DNA of 64,000 bases from NCBI RefSeq assembly GCF_001806325.1, contig NZ_CP017580.1, positions 682,001-746,000 on the forward strand, given 5' to 3'. Numbering within the stretch: position 1 is the first letter of the stretch; every line of letters begins with the position of its first letter. A model generated the notes under the pieces. It made no database searches. It was given only the letters and a program-made list of their open reading frames with translations, and was not told the origin of the DNA. The translations under genes and the position numbers were made by a program. The DNA is from Curtobacterium sp. BH-2-1-1. GTDB lineage: Bacteria; Actinomycetota; Actinomycetes; Actinomycetales; Microbacteriaceae. Of this stretch, positions 49,133 to 57,519 are shown in pieces.

Positions 49133-50005
49133 TCAGGCCAGGCGGGAGCCGACGCCGACGACGGGCGCGCTGCCGGTCGCCTCGGAGCGGATGGCGTCGA
49201 ACGCCGCCAACGCCGTGCGGTGCTCGCCCAGCCGGTTCGGCTTGCCCGTGCCGTGGTAGTCGCTCGACCCGGTGACGAACAGGCCGTACCGCGTGGCCCA
49301 GTCGAGCAGGGTGCGCTTGCCGTGCGCGAGGTTCTCGCGGTGGTCGACCTCGAGCCCGCCGAGCCCGGCCTCGACCAGTTCGCGGAGCATCGGCTCGTCG
49401 ATCACGATCCCCCGCGACGACGCGGCGGGATGGGCGATGACGGGGACGCCGCCGGCCTGTCGGATGAGCTCGACGCCCCGGAGCGGGGACGGCGCCTCGT
49501 GCGGCTCGTAGTACCCGGAGGCCGGGTGCAGGATCCCCCGGAACGCCGCGCTGCGGTCGGCCTCGAGCCCGCGGGCGACGAGGGCGTCGGCGATGTGCGG
49601 GCGGCCGATCGTGGCCCCGTCGCGGGACTGCGCGAGCACGTCGTCCCAGGTGATCGGGTGGTCGCGGCCGATGCGGTCGACCATCCGGCGGGCCCGGGCG
49701 AGGCGTCCGTCGCGGATCCGTTCGGTCTCGGCGACGAGCGCCGGGTCGGCGGGGTCGACCAGGTAGCCGAGGACGTGCACGCTGCGGTAGCCGACGCGGG
49801 TGCTCAGTTCGAGACCCGGGAGGAGCGTCACCGGCAGGTCGCGGACGGTCGCCGTGGCCTCGTCCCACCCCGCGGTCGTGTCGTGGTCCGTCAGGGCGAC
49901 GGCGTCCAGTCCGGCGGCTGCTGCCGCCCGGACGAGGTCCGCGGGTCGCTCGGTGCCGTCGGAGACGCTCGAGTGCGCGTGCAGGTCGATGAACGGATCG
50001 GGCAC
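49133..50005 (-). CDS. PHP-domain phosphoesterase
   Basis: A 290-residue metal-dependent phosphoesterase of the PHP superfamily (TrpH/YciV-like; nucleotide phosphates are the usual substrates). Motifs are DLHAHSSVSDGTE, ALTDHDTTAGW, LLPGLELST, VPVIAHPAA and TGSSDYHG, which give the metal-binding His, Asp and Glu. Start: GTG at 50005 is 7 bases after TAGCAT (50013-50018), a leaderless layout; an in-frame GTG at 50023 would lie upstream of that box. Confidence 0.92.
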   Translation of the reverse strand: MPDPFIDLHAHSSVSDGTERPADLVRAAAAAGLDAVALTDHDTTAGWDEATATVRDLPVTLLPGLELSTRVGYRSVHVLGYLVDPADPALVAETERIRDGRLARARRMVDRIGRDHPITWDDVLAQSRDGATIGRPHIADALVARGLEADRSAAFRGILHPASGYYEPHEAPSPLRGVELIRQAGGVPVIAHPAASSRGIVIDEPMLRELVEAGLGGLEVDHRENLAHGKRTLLDWATRYGLFVTGSSDYHGTGKPNRLGEHRTALAAFDAIRSEATGSAPVVGVGSRLA

Positions 50006-50075
50006 GTCGACAATGCTATCCACAGGTGAGCGGGCGCACAGGCCGCGGAGCCACGGGCGGTGCGATGATGGGTGC

Positions 50076-51560
50076 ATGTCCGACACCACGCCCCGCGCGA
50101 CGAGCAACCGTTCCACCACCCCCGGATCCTCGACGTTCAAGGACTACATCGGCTCGCAGTGGGCCGATCGTGACCGTCCGCTGCCCGAGCCCCGCGAGCA
50201 GGCCGCCTTCGCTGCCGAACGCCGCGCGAAGCTCTCCGAGCTGCACCCGGGCCGGACGATCGTCGTACCGGCCGGCCAGGCCAAGGTGCGATCGAACGAC
50301 TGCGACTACCCGTTCCGCCCGCACTCCGCGTTCGCGCACCTGACCGGCTGGGGCACCGACACCGTCGTCGGCTCCGTGCTCGTCATGACGCCGAACGGCT
50401 CCGGGCACGACGCCACGCTGTACTTCCGCGCGACCGCCGGGCGCGACTCCGAGGAGTTCTACGCCAACCCCGAGATCGGGGAGTTCTGGGTCGGCCCGCG
50501 CCCCTCGCTGGACGAGGTCGCGGCGGACCTCGGTCTCGCGACCGCCGACCTCGGCGCGTTCGACGCCGTGCGCGCCGGGCTCGACGCCTCGGCCCTCGTC
50601 GTGCGCGACGCCGACACCGGCCTCACCCGTGGTCTCGACGACCAGATCGGCAGCGCCGTCGGTGGCGCGCCCGAGGCCGACGGCGTGCCCGCGACGGACG
50701 ACGCCCTCGCCCGCGACCTCTCCGAGCTGCGCCTCGTGAAGGACGCGTACGAGGTCAACGAGCTCCGCAAGGCCGTGAACGCGACCAAGGCCGGGTTCGA
50801 CGACGTCATCGCCGACTTCGATGCGGTCCTGGCACACCCCCGCGGCGAGCGCATCGTCGAGGGCACGTTCAACCGCCGCGCCCGTGCCGACGGCAACACC
50901 GTGGGCTACGACACGATCGCCGCCTCCGGCCACCACGCCTGCATCCTGCACTGGACCCGCAACGACGGCGCCGTCGAGCCGGGCGACCTGATCCTCATCG
51001 ACGCCGGGGTCGAGGTCGACTCGTTCTACACGGCCGACATCACCCGCACGCTCCCGGTCAGCGGCACCTTCACCGACGTGCAGCGCCTCGTGTACGAAGC
51101 CGTGCTCGAAGCGGCGGACGCGGCCTTCGCCATCGTGAAGCCCGGCATCACCTTCCGTCAGGTGCACGCCACCGCGATGGAGGTCATCGCCCGCAAGACC
51201 GCCGAGTGGGGCTTCCTGCCCGGCAGCGCCGAGGAATCGCTCCAGCAGGACAACCAGTTCCACCGGCGCTACATGGTGCACGGCACGAGCCACCACCTCG
51301 GCCTCGACGTGCACGACTGCGCGAAGGCCCGGCGTGAGATGTACATCGACGGCACCGTGCAGGCCGGCATGGTCTTCACGATCGAGCCCGGCCTGTACTT
51401 CCAGCAGGACGACCTCACCGTGCCCGAGGAGTTCCGCGGCATCGGCGTCCGCATCGAGGACGACATCCTCGTGACCGAGGACGGCGCCGAGAACCTGTCC
51501 GTCGGCATCCCCCGGACCCCCTCGGAAGTGGAGGGGTGGATCGCCCGCTCCGGCCGCTAG
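50076..51560 (+). CDS. pepP: Xaa-Pro aminopeptidase (aminopeptidase P)
   Basis: A 494-residue cytoplasmic metallopeptidase that removes an N-terminal residue before proline. All five metal ligands are visible: Asp in LIDAGVEVDSFY, Asp in TADITRTLP, His in HGTSHHLGLDVHD, Glu in FTIEPGLY and Glu in GVRIEDDIL. An N-terminal creatinase-type domain (about residues 40-210) precedes the pita-bread fold. Start: ATG at 50076 is 6 bases after GATGAT (50064-50069). Its TAG stop forms part of the -10 box of the next gene. Confidence 0.95.
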   Translation: MSDTTPRATSNRSTTPGSSTFKDYIGSQWADRDRPLPEPREQAAFAAERRAKLSELHPGRTIVVPAGQAKVRSNDCDYPFRPHSAFAHLTGWGTDTVVGSVLVMTPNGSGHDATLYFRATAGRDSEEFYANPEIGEFWVGPRPSLDEVAADLGLATADLGAFDAVRAGLDASALVVRDADTGLTRGLDDQIGSAVGGAPEADGVPATDDALARDLSELRLVKDAYEVNELRKAVNATKAGFDDVIADFDAVLAHPRGERIVEGTFNRRARADGNTVGYDTIAASGHHACILHWTRNDGAVEPGDLILIDAGVEVDSFYTADITRTLPVSGTFTDVQRLVYEAVLEAADAAFAIVKPGITFRQVHATAMEVIARKTAEWGFLPGSAEESLQQDNQFHRRYMVHGTSHHLGLDVHDCAKARREMYIDGTVQAGMVFTIEPGLYFQQDDLTVPEEFRGIGVRIEDDILVTEDGAENLSVGIPRTPSEVEGWIARSGR

Positions 51561-51569
51561 CCTGAGCGG

Positions 51570-52058
51570 GTGACGACACCGGAGGTCTCCCCCAGCCCCA
51601 GCGAGAGCGCGTTCTCGATCGACGTCGAGCACTTCGACTCCCCCGACGCCCAGCGGCTCCGCGCCGCCCAGCGCCTGGAGATCGACCGTGCGTACGGCGG
51701 CGACACCGAACCCGGCGACAAGCCGACGGCGGACTCCATCGCGGTGTTCTTCCTCGCGCGGGACGACGACGGCACGCCGCTCGGCTGCGGCGGGCTGCGG
51801 GTCGTGCAGGACGGCATCACCGAGATCAAGCGGATGTACGTCCGGCCGGAGTCCCGGGGTGCCGGTGTCGCGGCGGCGCTGCTGCGTCGGTTGGAGGATG
51901 CTGCGCTCGACCTCGGTTCGCCGGCGCTCGTGCTGGAGACCGGGAACGAGCAGAAGCGTGCGATCGGGTTCTACGAGCGCGAGGGGTTCACGCGCATCGC
52001 GAACTTCGGGCCGTACGTCGGGGTGCCGACCTCGATCTGCTACTCGAAGGTCCTCTAG
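51570..52058 (+). CDS. GNAT family N-acetyltransferase
   Basis: A 162-residue acetyltransferase. The acetyl-CoA loop is VRPESRGAGVAAAL (R-x-x-G-x-G/A type), preceded by IKRMYV, and the tail ends with AIGFYEREGFTRI. The substrate is unknown. Start: GTG at 51570, 6 bases after TAGCCT (51558-51563), whose first three bases are the stop codon of pepP. The 346-bp gap after this gene holds a 55-bp element, a 32-bp tandem repeat and a hairpin, and no gene. Confidence 0.92.
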   Translation: MTTPEVSPSPSESAFSIDVEHFDSPDAQRLRAAQRLEIDRAYGGDTEPGDKPTADSIAVFFLARDDDGTPLGCGGLRVVQDGITEIKRMYVRPESRGAGVAAALLRRLEDAALDLGSPALVLETGNEQKRAIGFYEREGFTRIANFGPYVGVPTSICYSKVL

Positions 52059-52068
52059 CCCGAGCCCC

Positions 52069-52123
52069 GAGCGGGCGAAGTACGTCCCGCTCGCAGCACC
52101 TCGGCGGCCGTTCCCGCCCGCTC
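52069..52123. repeat. 55-bp inverted-repeat element, copy 10
   Basis: Left end GAGCGGGCGAAG, right end TCCCGCCCGCTC, core with an internal CCGCTC. It begins 11 bases after the GNAT stop. Its right arm is also the first half site of the 32-bp tandem repeat. Confidence 0.85.
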
Positions 52124-52230
52124 GACGACCTGCGCGCGGCGTGTCTCGCCCGCTCGACGACCTGCGCGCGGCGTGTCCCGCCCGCTCGACGGCCCGCGCG
52201 CGGCGTGTCCCGCCCGCTGGACGATCCGCG
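52115..52230. repeat. 32-bp tandem repeat built on the CGCCCGCTC half site
   Basis: CGCCCGCTCGACGACCTGCG... recurs at 52115, 52147, 52179 and 52211, an exact 32-bp period, with the last unit diverging. Each unit opens with the right-arm motif of the 55-bp family and ends GCGGCGTGTC. Confidence 0.82.
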
Positions 52231-52260
52231 GGCGGGACGGCCGCGCGCCGAAGTCGCGAA

Positions 52261-52293
52261 AACGGCCGCTCCCCGCGACGGGGAGCGGCCGTT
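52261..52293 (-). terminator. Hairpin terminator, probably two-way
   Basis: AACGGCCGCTCCCC and its exact complement flank the loop GCGAC. On the minus strand it is followed by TTCGCG, which suits the stress-protein gene ending at 52405; it could also stop reads from the GNAT side. Confidence 0.75.
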
Positions 52294-52404
52294 CGTGCGA
52301 CCTCGGCGGACGTGAGCGGCGCGTCGTGCGACCTCGACCTCAGCCCCGACCCCGATCCCGACCCCGCCCCGACCGTTCCCTCTGGCTCAGCGGCCGCCAG
52401 CGAC

Positions 52405-53373
52405 TCAGCGCGACTCGTCGTCCTTCGGGGGCGCGGACTCCGCGGACTCGGCGGAGCTCGGCGCCGGCGGCGTCGCCCCGGTCACCCGCTCCCCGTAGCG
52501 CGGCGGCTCCTCCGCACGCGGCTGCTGTGCGGACGCGGGCGCTGCAGGCGCGGGAGCGGTCGCCGGGGTCTCCCCGTAGCGCGGCCCCTCGTTCGTGCCG
52601 TAGCGCGGCGTCCCCGTCTGCGCGCCGGAGGACGGCGTGCCGGGCTGCTGCGCGCCTCCTGGCTGGTGGTGCGGTGTGGCGTGCCCACCGTAGGGCGATC
52701 CCTGCTGACCGGCGCCCCACCCGCCGCCGGACCCGGCCGACTGCCCGCCGGACCCGGGAGCACCGGAGCCGGACCCGGGACCCGGACGCCACGGCTGCTG
52801 CGGCGGCTGCCCCTGGAACCCAGTCCCCGGGCCGCTCTGCGGTCCCGGTGCACCCGGCGTACCGGGGTTCCAGTGCGTGGTGGGGGCGAGCCCGGCCTCA
52901 CCGAGGATGCGACGTGCCTGACCCACGAGCTGCGGCTCGACGACGATCTGGTAGTTCGTCGCGAGGACCTGGTGCACACTCGTGAAGTCCCGCTGCCGCT
53001 TCGTGATCGCGAACGAGACGATGCCGTAGAGCATGCCGAACGCCGCACCGATGATGGCGGCGGCGAGGATGAGGCCGCCGGCACTCGGCGAGAAGAGCGT
53101 CAGCACGATGCCGAAGAAGATGCCGAGCCAGAGGCCGGACAGCGCGCCGGCGATCGCCGCACGGCCGTACGTCATCTTGCCGGTGACGCGCTCGACCGTC
53201 TTGAGGTCGTTGCCGACGATCGAGAGCTGGTTGACCGGGAAGTCGGCCTCGGCGAGCTTGGCCACCACGCGCTGGGCGTCGGGGTAGCTGTCGTAGGTGC
53301 CGAGGACGTCGCCCTTGGGCAGCGTCGGGAAGGCCTGGGCGGTCCGGCCGCCGAACGGGCTCTGATTGCTCAC
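52405..53373 (-). CDS. General stress protein 17M-like (YflT domain) with two membrane segments
   Basis: A 322-residue protein. The N-terminal domain (LGTYDSYPDAQRVVAKL, VNQLSIVGNDLK) is the YflT/GSP17M stress-protein domain. Two membrane helices follow (about residues 70-110), then a basic loop. The last 150 residues are disordered, Gly/Pro/Ser/Gln-rich, with a recurrent RYG(E/T) motif (PRYGTNEGPRYGE, PPRYGERV). Start: GTG at 53373; AATGAT ends 6 bases upstream and may be a weak -10. Divergent from the MgtE_N gene. Confidence 0.82.
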   Translation of the reverse strand: MSNQSPFGGRTAQAFPTLPKGDVLGTYDSYPDAQRVVAKLAEADFPVNQLSIVGNDLKTVERVTGKMTYGRAAIAGALSGLWLGIFFGIVLTLFSPSAGGLILAAAIIGAAFGMLYGIVSFAITKRQRDFTSVHQVLATNYQIVVEPQLVGQARRILGEAGLAPTTHWNPGTPGAPGPQSGPGTGFQGQPPQQPWRPGPGSGSGAPGSGGQSAGSGGGWGAGQQGSPYGGHATPHHQPGGAQQPGTPSSGAQTGTPRYGTNEGPRYGETPATAPAPAAPASAQQPRAEEPPRYGERVTGATPPAPSSAESAESAPPKDDESR

Positions 53374-53477
53374 ACAGCCATCATTCACCGCACACCTTGC
53401 AATCGCACGTGCACTCTCAGGGAAGCCGCCGACCGCCACGGCGGATCCGGCCAGACGCACCGACTACGCTGGGTCGG

Positions 53478-54797
53478 GTGAGCGCCACGAAGGTCTTCGT
53501 CGCCCGCCTCGCCGGGTGCTCCGTCTTCGACCCCGCGGGAGACCGCGTCGGCCGCGTCCGAGACGTCCTGGTGGTGTACCGCCGGGCCGATCCGCCGCAC
53601 GTCGTCGGTCTGATCGTCGAGGTCCCGGGCAAGCGCCGGATCTTCGTGAGCATCGGCCGCATCACCTCGATCGGTGCCGGGCAGGTCATCACGACCGGCC
53701 TCGTGAACATGCGCCGCTTCGAGCAGCGCGGTGGCGAGGTCCGGGTGATCGCGGAGATGCTCGGCCGCAAGGTCCTCATCAAGAAGGAGCGCATCCGCGC
53801 CACCATCGAGGACGTCGCGATCGAGGACCGCGGGCAGGGCGACTGGGAGGTGTCGCAGCTCTTCCTCCGCAAGCCGAAGACCACGCCGTCCCCGTTCGGC
53901 AAGGGCCCGACGACGTTCGCGACGTGGAACGAGGTCACCGAGGACGAGCTCCCCGGCGAGGCCCAGTCCGCCGAACACGTGATCGCCGCCTACTCCGACC
54001 TGCTGCCGGCCGACCTGGCGTCGACGCTGCTCGACCTGCCGGAGGAACGGCGGTTCGAGGTCGCCGAGGAACTCCCCGACGACCGGCTCGCCGACGTGCT
54101 CGAGGAGATGCCCGACCAGCAGCGGATCGAGATCCTCACCCGGCTCGTCGACTCCCGTGCGGCCGACGTGCTCGACCACATGCAGCCGGACGACGCGGCC
54201 GACGTCCTCGCCCAGTTCTCCGACGAGCGCAGCGAGGCCCTCCTCCAGCTCATGGAGCCGGAAGAGGCGCAGGACGTCCGCATGCTCCTCGAGTACGAAC
54301 CAGACACCGCCGGTGGTCTCATGACGACCGAGCCGGTGATCGTGTCCGCCGACGCCACCGTCGCCGAGGGGCTCGCACTCGTCCGCCGCCACGAACTCGC
54401 GCCGGTGCTCGGCGCCGCCGTCTGCGTGACGCTGCCGCCGTACGAGCCGCCGACCGGCCGGTTCCTCGGCCTCGTGCACTTCCAGCGGATGCTCCGCTAC
54501 CCGCCGAACGAACGACTCGGCACGCTCATCGACCAGCAGACCGACCCGGTCCGCGTCGACGCGAGCGCGGCCGAGGTCACGCGCATCATGGCGACCTACA
54601 ACCTGCTGTCCGTCCCCGTGGTCGACGATGCCCACCGTCTCGTCGGGGTGGTGACGATCGACGATGTCCTCGACCACGTCCTGCCGGACGACTGGCGAAG
54701 TCAGGGCGAGGGGGAACCCTCACCGCTTCCGCGCCAACGCCCACGCAGGACGCCCGTGACGACGGGAAGGAGGACCACCCGTGGCCCGAACGGATGA
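53478..54797 (+). CDS. PRC-barrel/MgtE_N/CBS-domain protein
   Basis: A 439-residue soluble protein. The N-terminal part (FVARLAGCSVFDPAG, VGLIVEVPGKRRIFV) is PRC-barrel-like. Residues from about 165 on form an MgtE_N helical domain (LPEERRFEVAEELPDDRLADVLEEMP) and a C-terminal CBS pair (MTTEPVIVSADATVAEGL, VPVVDDAHRLVGVVTIDD). The magnesium channel's membrane domain is absent, so it is not a transporter by itself. Start: GTG at 53478 is 7 bases after TACGCT (53465-53470). It overlaps the DUF1003 gene by 17 bp. Rv1232c-like. Confidence 0.9.
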   Translation: MSATKVFVARLAGCSVFDPAGDRVGRVRDVLVVYRRADPPHVVGLIVEVPGKRRIFVSIGRITSIGAGQVITTGLVNMRRFEQRGGEVRVIAEMLGRKVLIKKERIRATIEDVAIEDRGQGDWEVSQLFLRKPKTTPSPFGKGPTTFATWNEVTEDELPGEAQSAEHVIAAYSDLLPADLASTLLDLPEERRFEVAEELPDDRLADVLEEMPDQQRIEILTRLVDSRAADVLDHMQPDDAADVLAQFSDERSEALLQLMEPEEAQDVRMLLEYEPDTAGGLMTTEPVIVSADATVAEGLALVRRHELAPVLGAAVCVTLPPYEPPTGRFLGLVHFQRMLRYPPNERLGTLIDQQTDPVRVDASAAEVTRIMATYNLLSVPVVDDAHRLVGVVTIDDVLDHVLPDDWRSQGEGEPSPLPRQRPRRTPVTTGRRTTRGPNG

Positions 54798-55347
54798 CAA
54801 CCGCCGCGATCGCGAGCGGACCGATGCTCGACTCGACTCCCCCAAGGGCATGCGCACCCGCGTCCTGCCGACCCGGCGCCGAGGTCGCGGTGACGCCTTC
54901 GGTCGCGCGACCGAGGGCATCGCGCGTGCGATGGGAACGCCCTGGTTCCTCGTCGGCCTGACCCTGTTCTGCGTCGTCTGGATGGGCTACAACACGCTCG
55001 CCCCGAAGCCCTGGCAGTTCGACTCCGCGGCGATCGGCTTCACGGCCCTGACGCTCGTGCTGTCCCTGCAGGCGTCGTACGCGGCACCGCTCATCCTGCT
55101 CGCCCAGAACCGGCAGGACGACCGCGACCGTGTGCAGTTCGAGCAGGACCGGCAGCGCGCCGAGCGGAACCTCGCCGACACGGAGTACCTCGCCCGCGAG
55201 GTCGTGGCGCTCCGCCTGGCGATGCGGGACATGGCGTCGAAGGACTTCATCCGCGCCGAGATCCGCTCGCTGCTCGAGGAACTCGACCGGCGTGACGCCG
55301 AGGACGCCGGCTTCGCCGACGAGTCCGGCACGACGGCCCGTGGCTGA
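54781..55347 (+). CDS. DUF1003 membrane protein
   Basis: A 188-residue protein of the DUF1003 family. A basic N-terminus precedes the conserved region with two membrane helices (about residues 54-72 and 85-105; WFLVGLTLFCVVWMGYN and FTALTLVLSLQASYAAPLIL), followed by the typical QNRQDDRDR and a charged C-terminal helix likely to form a coiled coil. Function unknown. Start: GTG at 54781 within the end of the previous gene; GGAAGGAGG lies upstream. It overlaps the mrp gene by 8 bp. Confidence 0.92.
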   Translation: MARTDDNRRDRERTDARLDSPKGMRTRVLPTRRRGRGDAFGRATEGIARAMGTPWFLVGLTLFCVVWMGYNTLAPKPWQFDSAAIGFTALTLVLSLQASYAAPLILLAQNRQDDRDRVQFEQDRQRAERNLADTEYLAREVVALRLAMRDMASKDFIRAEIRSLLEELDRRDAEDAGFADESGTTARG

Positions 55348-56500
55348 CGGCGGCCGGTCGGACGAGCAGCTGGGCAGCGCGGTCCTCGCCGCGCTCGGCC
55401 GCGTGATCGACCCCGAGATCCGCCGGCCCGTCACGGAGCTCGACATGATCCGTGGTGTCGACGTGCAGCCAGGAGGCGCGGTGCGCGTCGACCTGCAGCT
55501 CACGATCGTCGGGTGCCCGGCCGCCGACACCATCGAGCGCGACGTGCGTACGGCCGCCGGTTCCGTGGACGGCGTCTCGAGCGTGGCGGTCGACGTGTCC
55601 GTGATGGCCCCGGCGACGCGTGCCGCGCTCACCGAACGCCTCCGCGCGGGGAGACCCCGGGGCGTGCAGTTCACCCCGGACTCGCTCACCCGGGTGATCG
55701 CGGTGACGAGCGGCAAGGGCGGCGTCGGCAAGTCGACGGTCACCGTGAACCTCGCCGCCGCCCTCGCGGCCCGCGGGCAGCGCGTGGGCATCGTGGACGT
55801 CGACGTGCACGGCTTCAGCGTCCCCGGGCTGGTGGGGCTCACCGACGCCGCGGGCGTGGCCCCTCGCCCGACCCGGGTCGACAGCATGATCCTGCCGCCG
55901 GTCGCGCACGACGTGAAGGTCGTCTCGATCGGCATGTTCGTGGACGACGTCTCGACCGCGGTGTCCTGGCGCGGTCCGATGCTGCACCGTACCGTCTCGC
56001 AGTTCCTCACCGACGTGTACTTCGGCGACCTCGACGTGCTCCTGCTCGACCTGCCGCCCGGCACCGGTGACGTGGCGATCTCGGTCGGCCAGCTGCTCCC
56101 CCACGCCGAGGTCCTGGTCGTCACCACGCCCCAGGCGGCCGCTGCCGACGTGGCCGAACGGAGCGGGATCGTCGCCCGTCAGACCGGGCAGCGGGTGATC
56201 GGCGTCGTCGAGAACATGGCGGGCCTCATGCAGCCCGACGGGTCCGTGCTGCACCTCTTCGGCGAGGGCGGTGGCGCCGAGACCGCCCGCCGGCTCTCCC
56301 GCGACCAGGACACCGCCGTCCCGGTGCTCGGCAGCGTGCCGTTGTCCGTGCCGCTCCGCGAGGGCGGCGACGCCGGCGTCCCGGTGGTGCTCGGCGATCC
56401 CGAGGACCCGGCGGCGGTGGCGCTGGCGGCGATCGCGGACCGCATCGGCACGATGGGACGGGGGCTGTCCGGCCGGAAGCTCGGGCTGACGCTGTCGTAG
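55340..56500 (+). CDS. mrp: Mrp/NBP35-type iron-sulfur carrier ATPase
   Basis: A 386-residue P-loop ATPase. An N-terminal DUF59/MIP18 domain (ALGRVIDPEIRRPV, LQLTIVGCPAADTI) precedes the deviant Walker A GKGGVGKST, DVDVHGFSVP and LLLDLPPGTGD. The family's C-terminal CxxC, which bridges an iron-sulfur cluster in many members, is absent: the region reads VENMAGLMQPDGS. Many actinobacterial members share this loss, as I recall. Start: GTG at 55340, overlapping DUF1003 by 8 bp. Last gene of the MgtE_N-DUF1003-mrp operon. Confidence 0.92.
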   Translation: MADGGRSDEQLGSAVLAALGRVIDPEIRRPVTELDMIRGVDVQPGGAVRVDLQLTIVGCPAADTIERDVRTAAGSVDGVSSVAVDVSVMAPATRAALTERLRAGRPRGVQFTPDSLTRVIAVTSGKGGVGKSTVTVNLAAALAARGQRVGIVDVDVHGFSVPGLVGLTDAAGVAPRPTRVDSMILPPVAHDVKVVSIGMFVDDVSTAVSWRGPMLHRTVSQFLTDVYFGDLDVLLLDLPPGTGDVAISVGQLLPHAEVLVVTTPQAAAADVAERSGIVARQTGQRVIGVVENMAGLMQPDGSVLHLFGEGGGAETARRLSRDQDTAVPVLGSVPLSVPLREGGDAGVPVVLGDPEDPAAVALAAIADRIGTMGRGLSGRKLGLTLS

Positions 56501-56510
56501 GGTCGGGTGC

Positions 56511-57359
56511 ATGAGCACTGATCACGTCAGCGTCGACTGGGAGCAGGCCCGCGACACCAACCGCGCGAACTGGGACGACCGGGTGCCCATCCACGAGGGC
56601 GCCTACGAGATCGACGCCCTGACCGACCCGGACCACCGCTCGACCGTCGTCCGCGACGACCTGCCCGCACTGCGACCGTGGCTGCGAGACGGCTCCCTCG
56701 CCGGCCTCGACGTCTGCCACCTGCAGTGCCACATCGGCACGGACACGGTCTCGCTCGCGCGTGAGGGCGCCCGCGTCACCGGCGTCGACTTCTCGCCCGC
56801 GGCGCTCGCCTCGGCCGCCGGGCTGTCGGCACGCCTCGGCCTCGACGTGACCTGGGTCGAGACGGACGTCCTCGACGCCCGGGCCGCGGTGGTGGGCGAC
56901 TTCGACGTCGTCTACACGAGCATCGGGACGATCTGCTGGCTCGACGACCTCGACCGCTGGGCCGCCCAGGTCGCGGCACTCCTGCGACCGGGCGGTGTGT
57001 TCTTCATCCGGGACGGCCACCCCGCGCTGTACGCGCTCGACGAGGACGCCGACGGGCTCGTCACCCGCTACCGGTACTTCGCGGACGGCTCCGCCCAGCA
57101 GTGGGACGACGCGGGCACCTACGCGGGCGACGGCACGGTGTCGAACACCCGCACCTACGAGTGGCCGCACCCGCTGTCGGAGATCGTGAACGCCCTGCTC
57201 GGCGCCGGGCTCCGGCTGCGCAGACTCGACGAGGGTCGGACACTGCCGTGGCGGTTCAGCCCCCGCATGGTCGACACTGGGGACGGTTCGTGGGAGTGGC
57301 CCGGCGAGGACCGCGACCGCCTCCCCACGACCTTCACGATCGTCGCGTCGAAGGACTGA
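56511..57359 (+). CDS. Class I SAM-dependent methyltransferase
   Basis: A 282-residue methyltransferase. It has an N-terminal NRANWDDRVPIHEG, the SAM-binding GLDVCHLQCHIGTDT, GVDFSPAALASA (acidic ribose contact), VYTSIGTICWL and LRPGGVFFIRDGHP. It belongs to a group often annotated as methyltransferases of unknown small molecules. Start: ATG at 56511 is 7 bases after TAGGGT (56498-56503), whose TAG is the stop codon of mrp. Confidence 0.9.
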   Translation: MSTDHVSVDWEQARDTNRANWDDRVPIHEGAYEIDALTDPDHRSTVVRDDLPALRPWLRDGSLAGLDVCHLQCHIGTDTVSLAREGARVTGVDFSPAALASAAGLSARLGLDVTWVETDVLDARAAVVGDFDVVYTSIGTICWLDDLDRWAAQVAALLRPGGVFFIRDGHPALYALDEDADGLVTRYRYFADGSAQQWDDAGTYAGDGTVSNTRTYEWPHPLSEIVNALLGAGLRLRRLDEGRTLPWRFSPRMVDTGDGSWEWPGEDRDRLPTTFTIVASKD

Positions 57360-57448
57360 TCCGCCAGCCGATCGACGCTGCCTGTACGTCCTTTCATGGA
57401 CAGGTCGTTCCACCGCGGAGCAATATGCAGGGGTATTCCACAATGCTC

Positions 57449-57468
57449 CTGCGGAATCGGGTCCGCAG
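57449..57468. promoter_or_regulatory. Inverted repeat upstream of the chitinase gene (candidate operator)
   Basis: CTGCGGA-6 bases-TCCGCAG is a perfect 7-bp inverted repeat 51 bp before the chitinase start. An outer GGAGC...GCTCC pair (57417-57449) and an AT-richer stretch with TATTCC lie just upstream. A regulator-binding role is inference. Confidence 0.35.
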
Positions 57469-57519
57469 GGGCTCCACCCGTGTCCGGCAACGCCGCCGGA
57501 CCGAGGACAGGAGAACCGT

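Noticed and set aside
52405..53373. DNA-binding or mobile function from the Gly/Pro-rich tail
   Set aside because: The tail is plain low complexity; the only recognisable domain is the YflT stress domain with two membrane helices.
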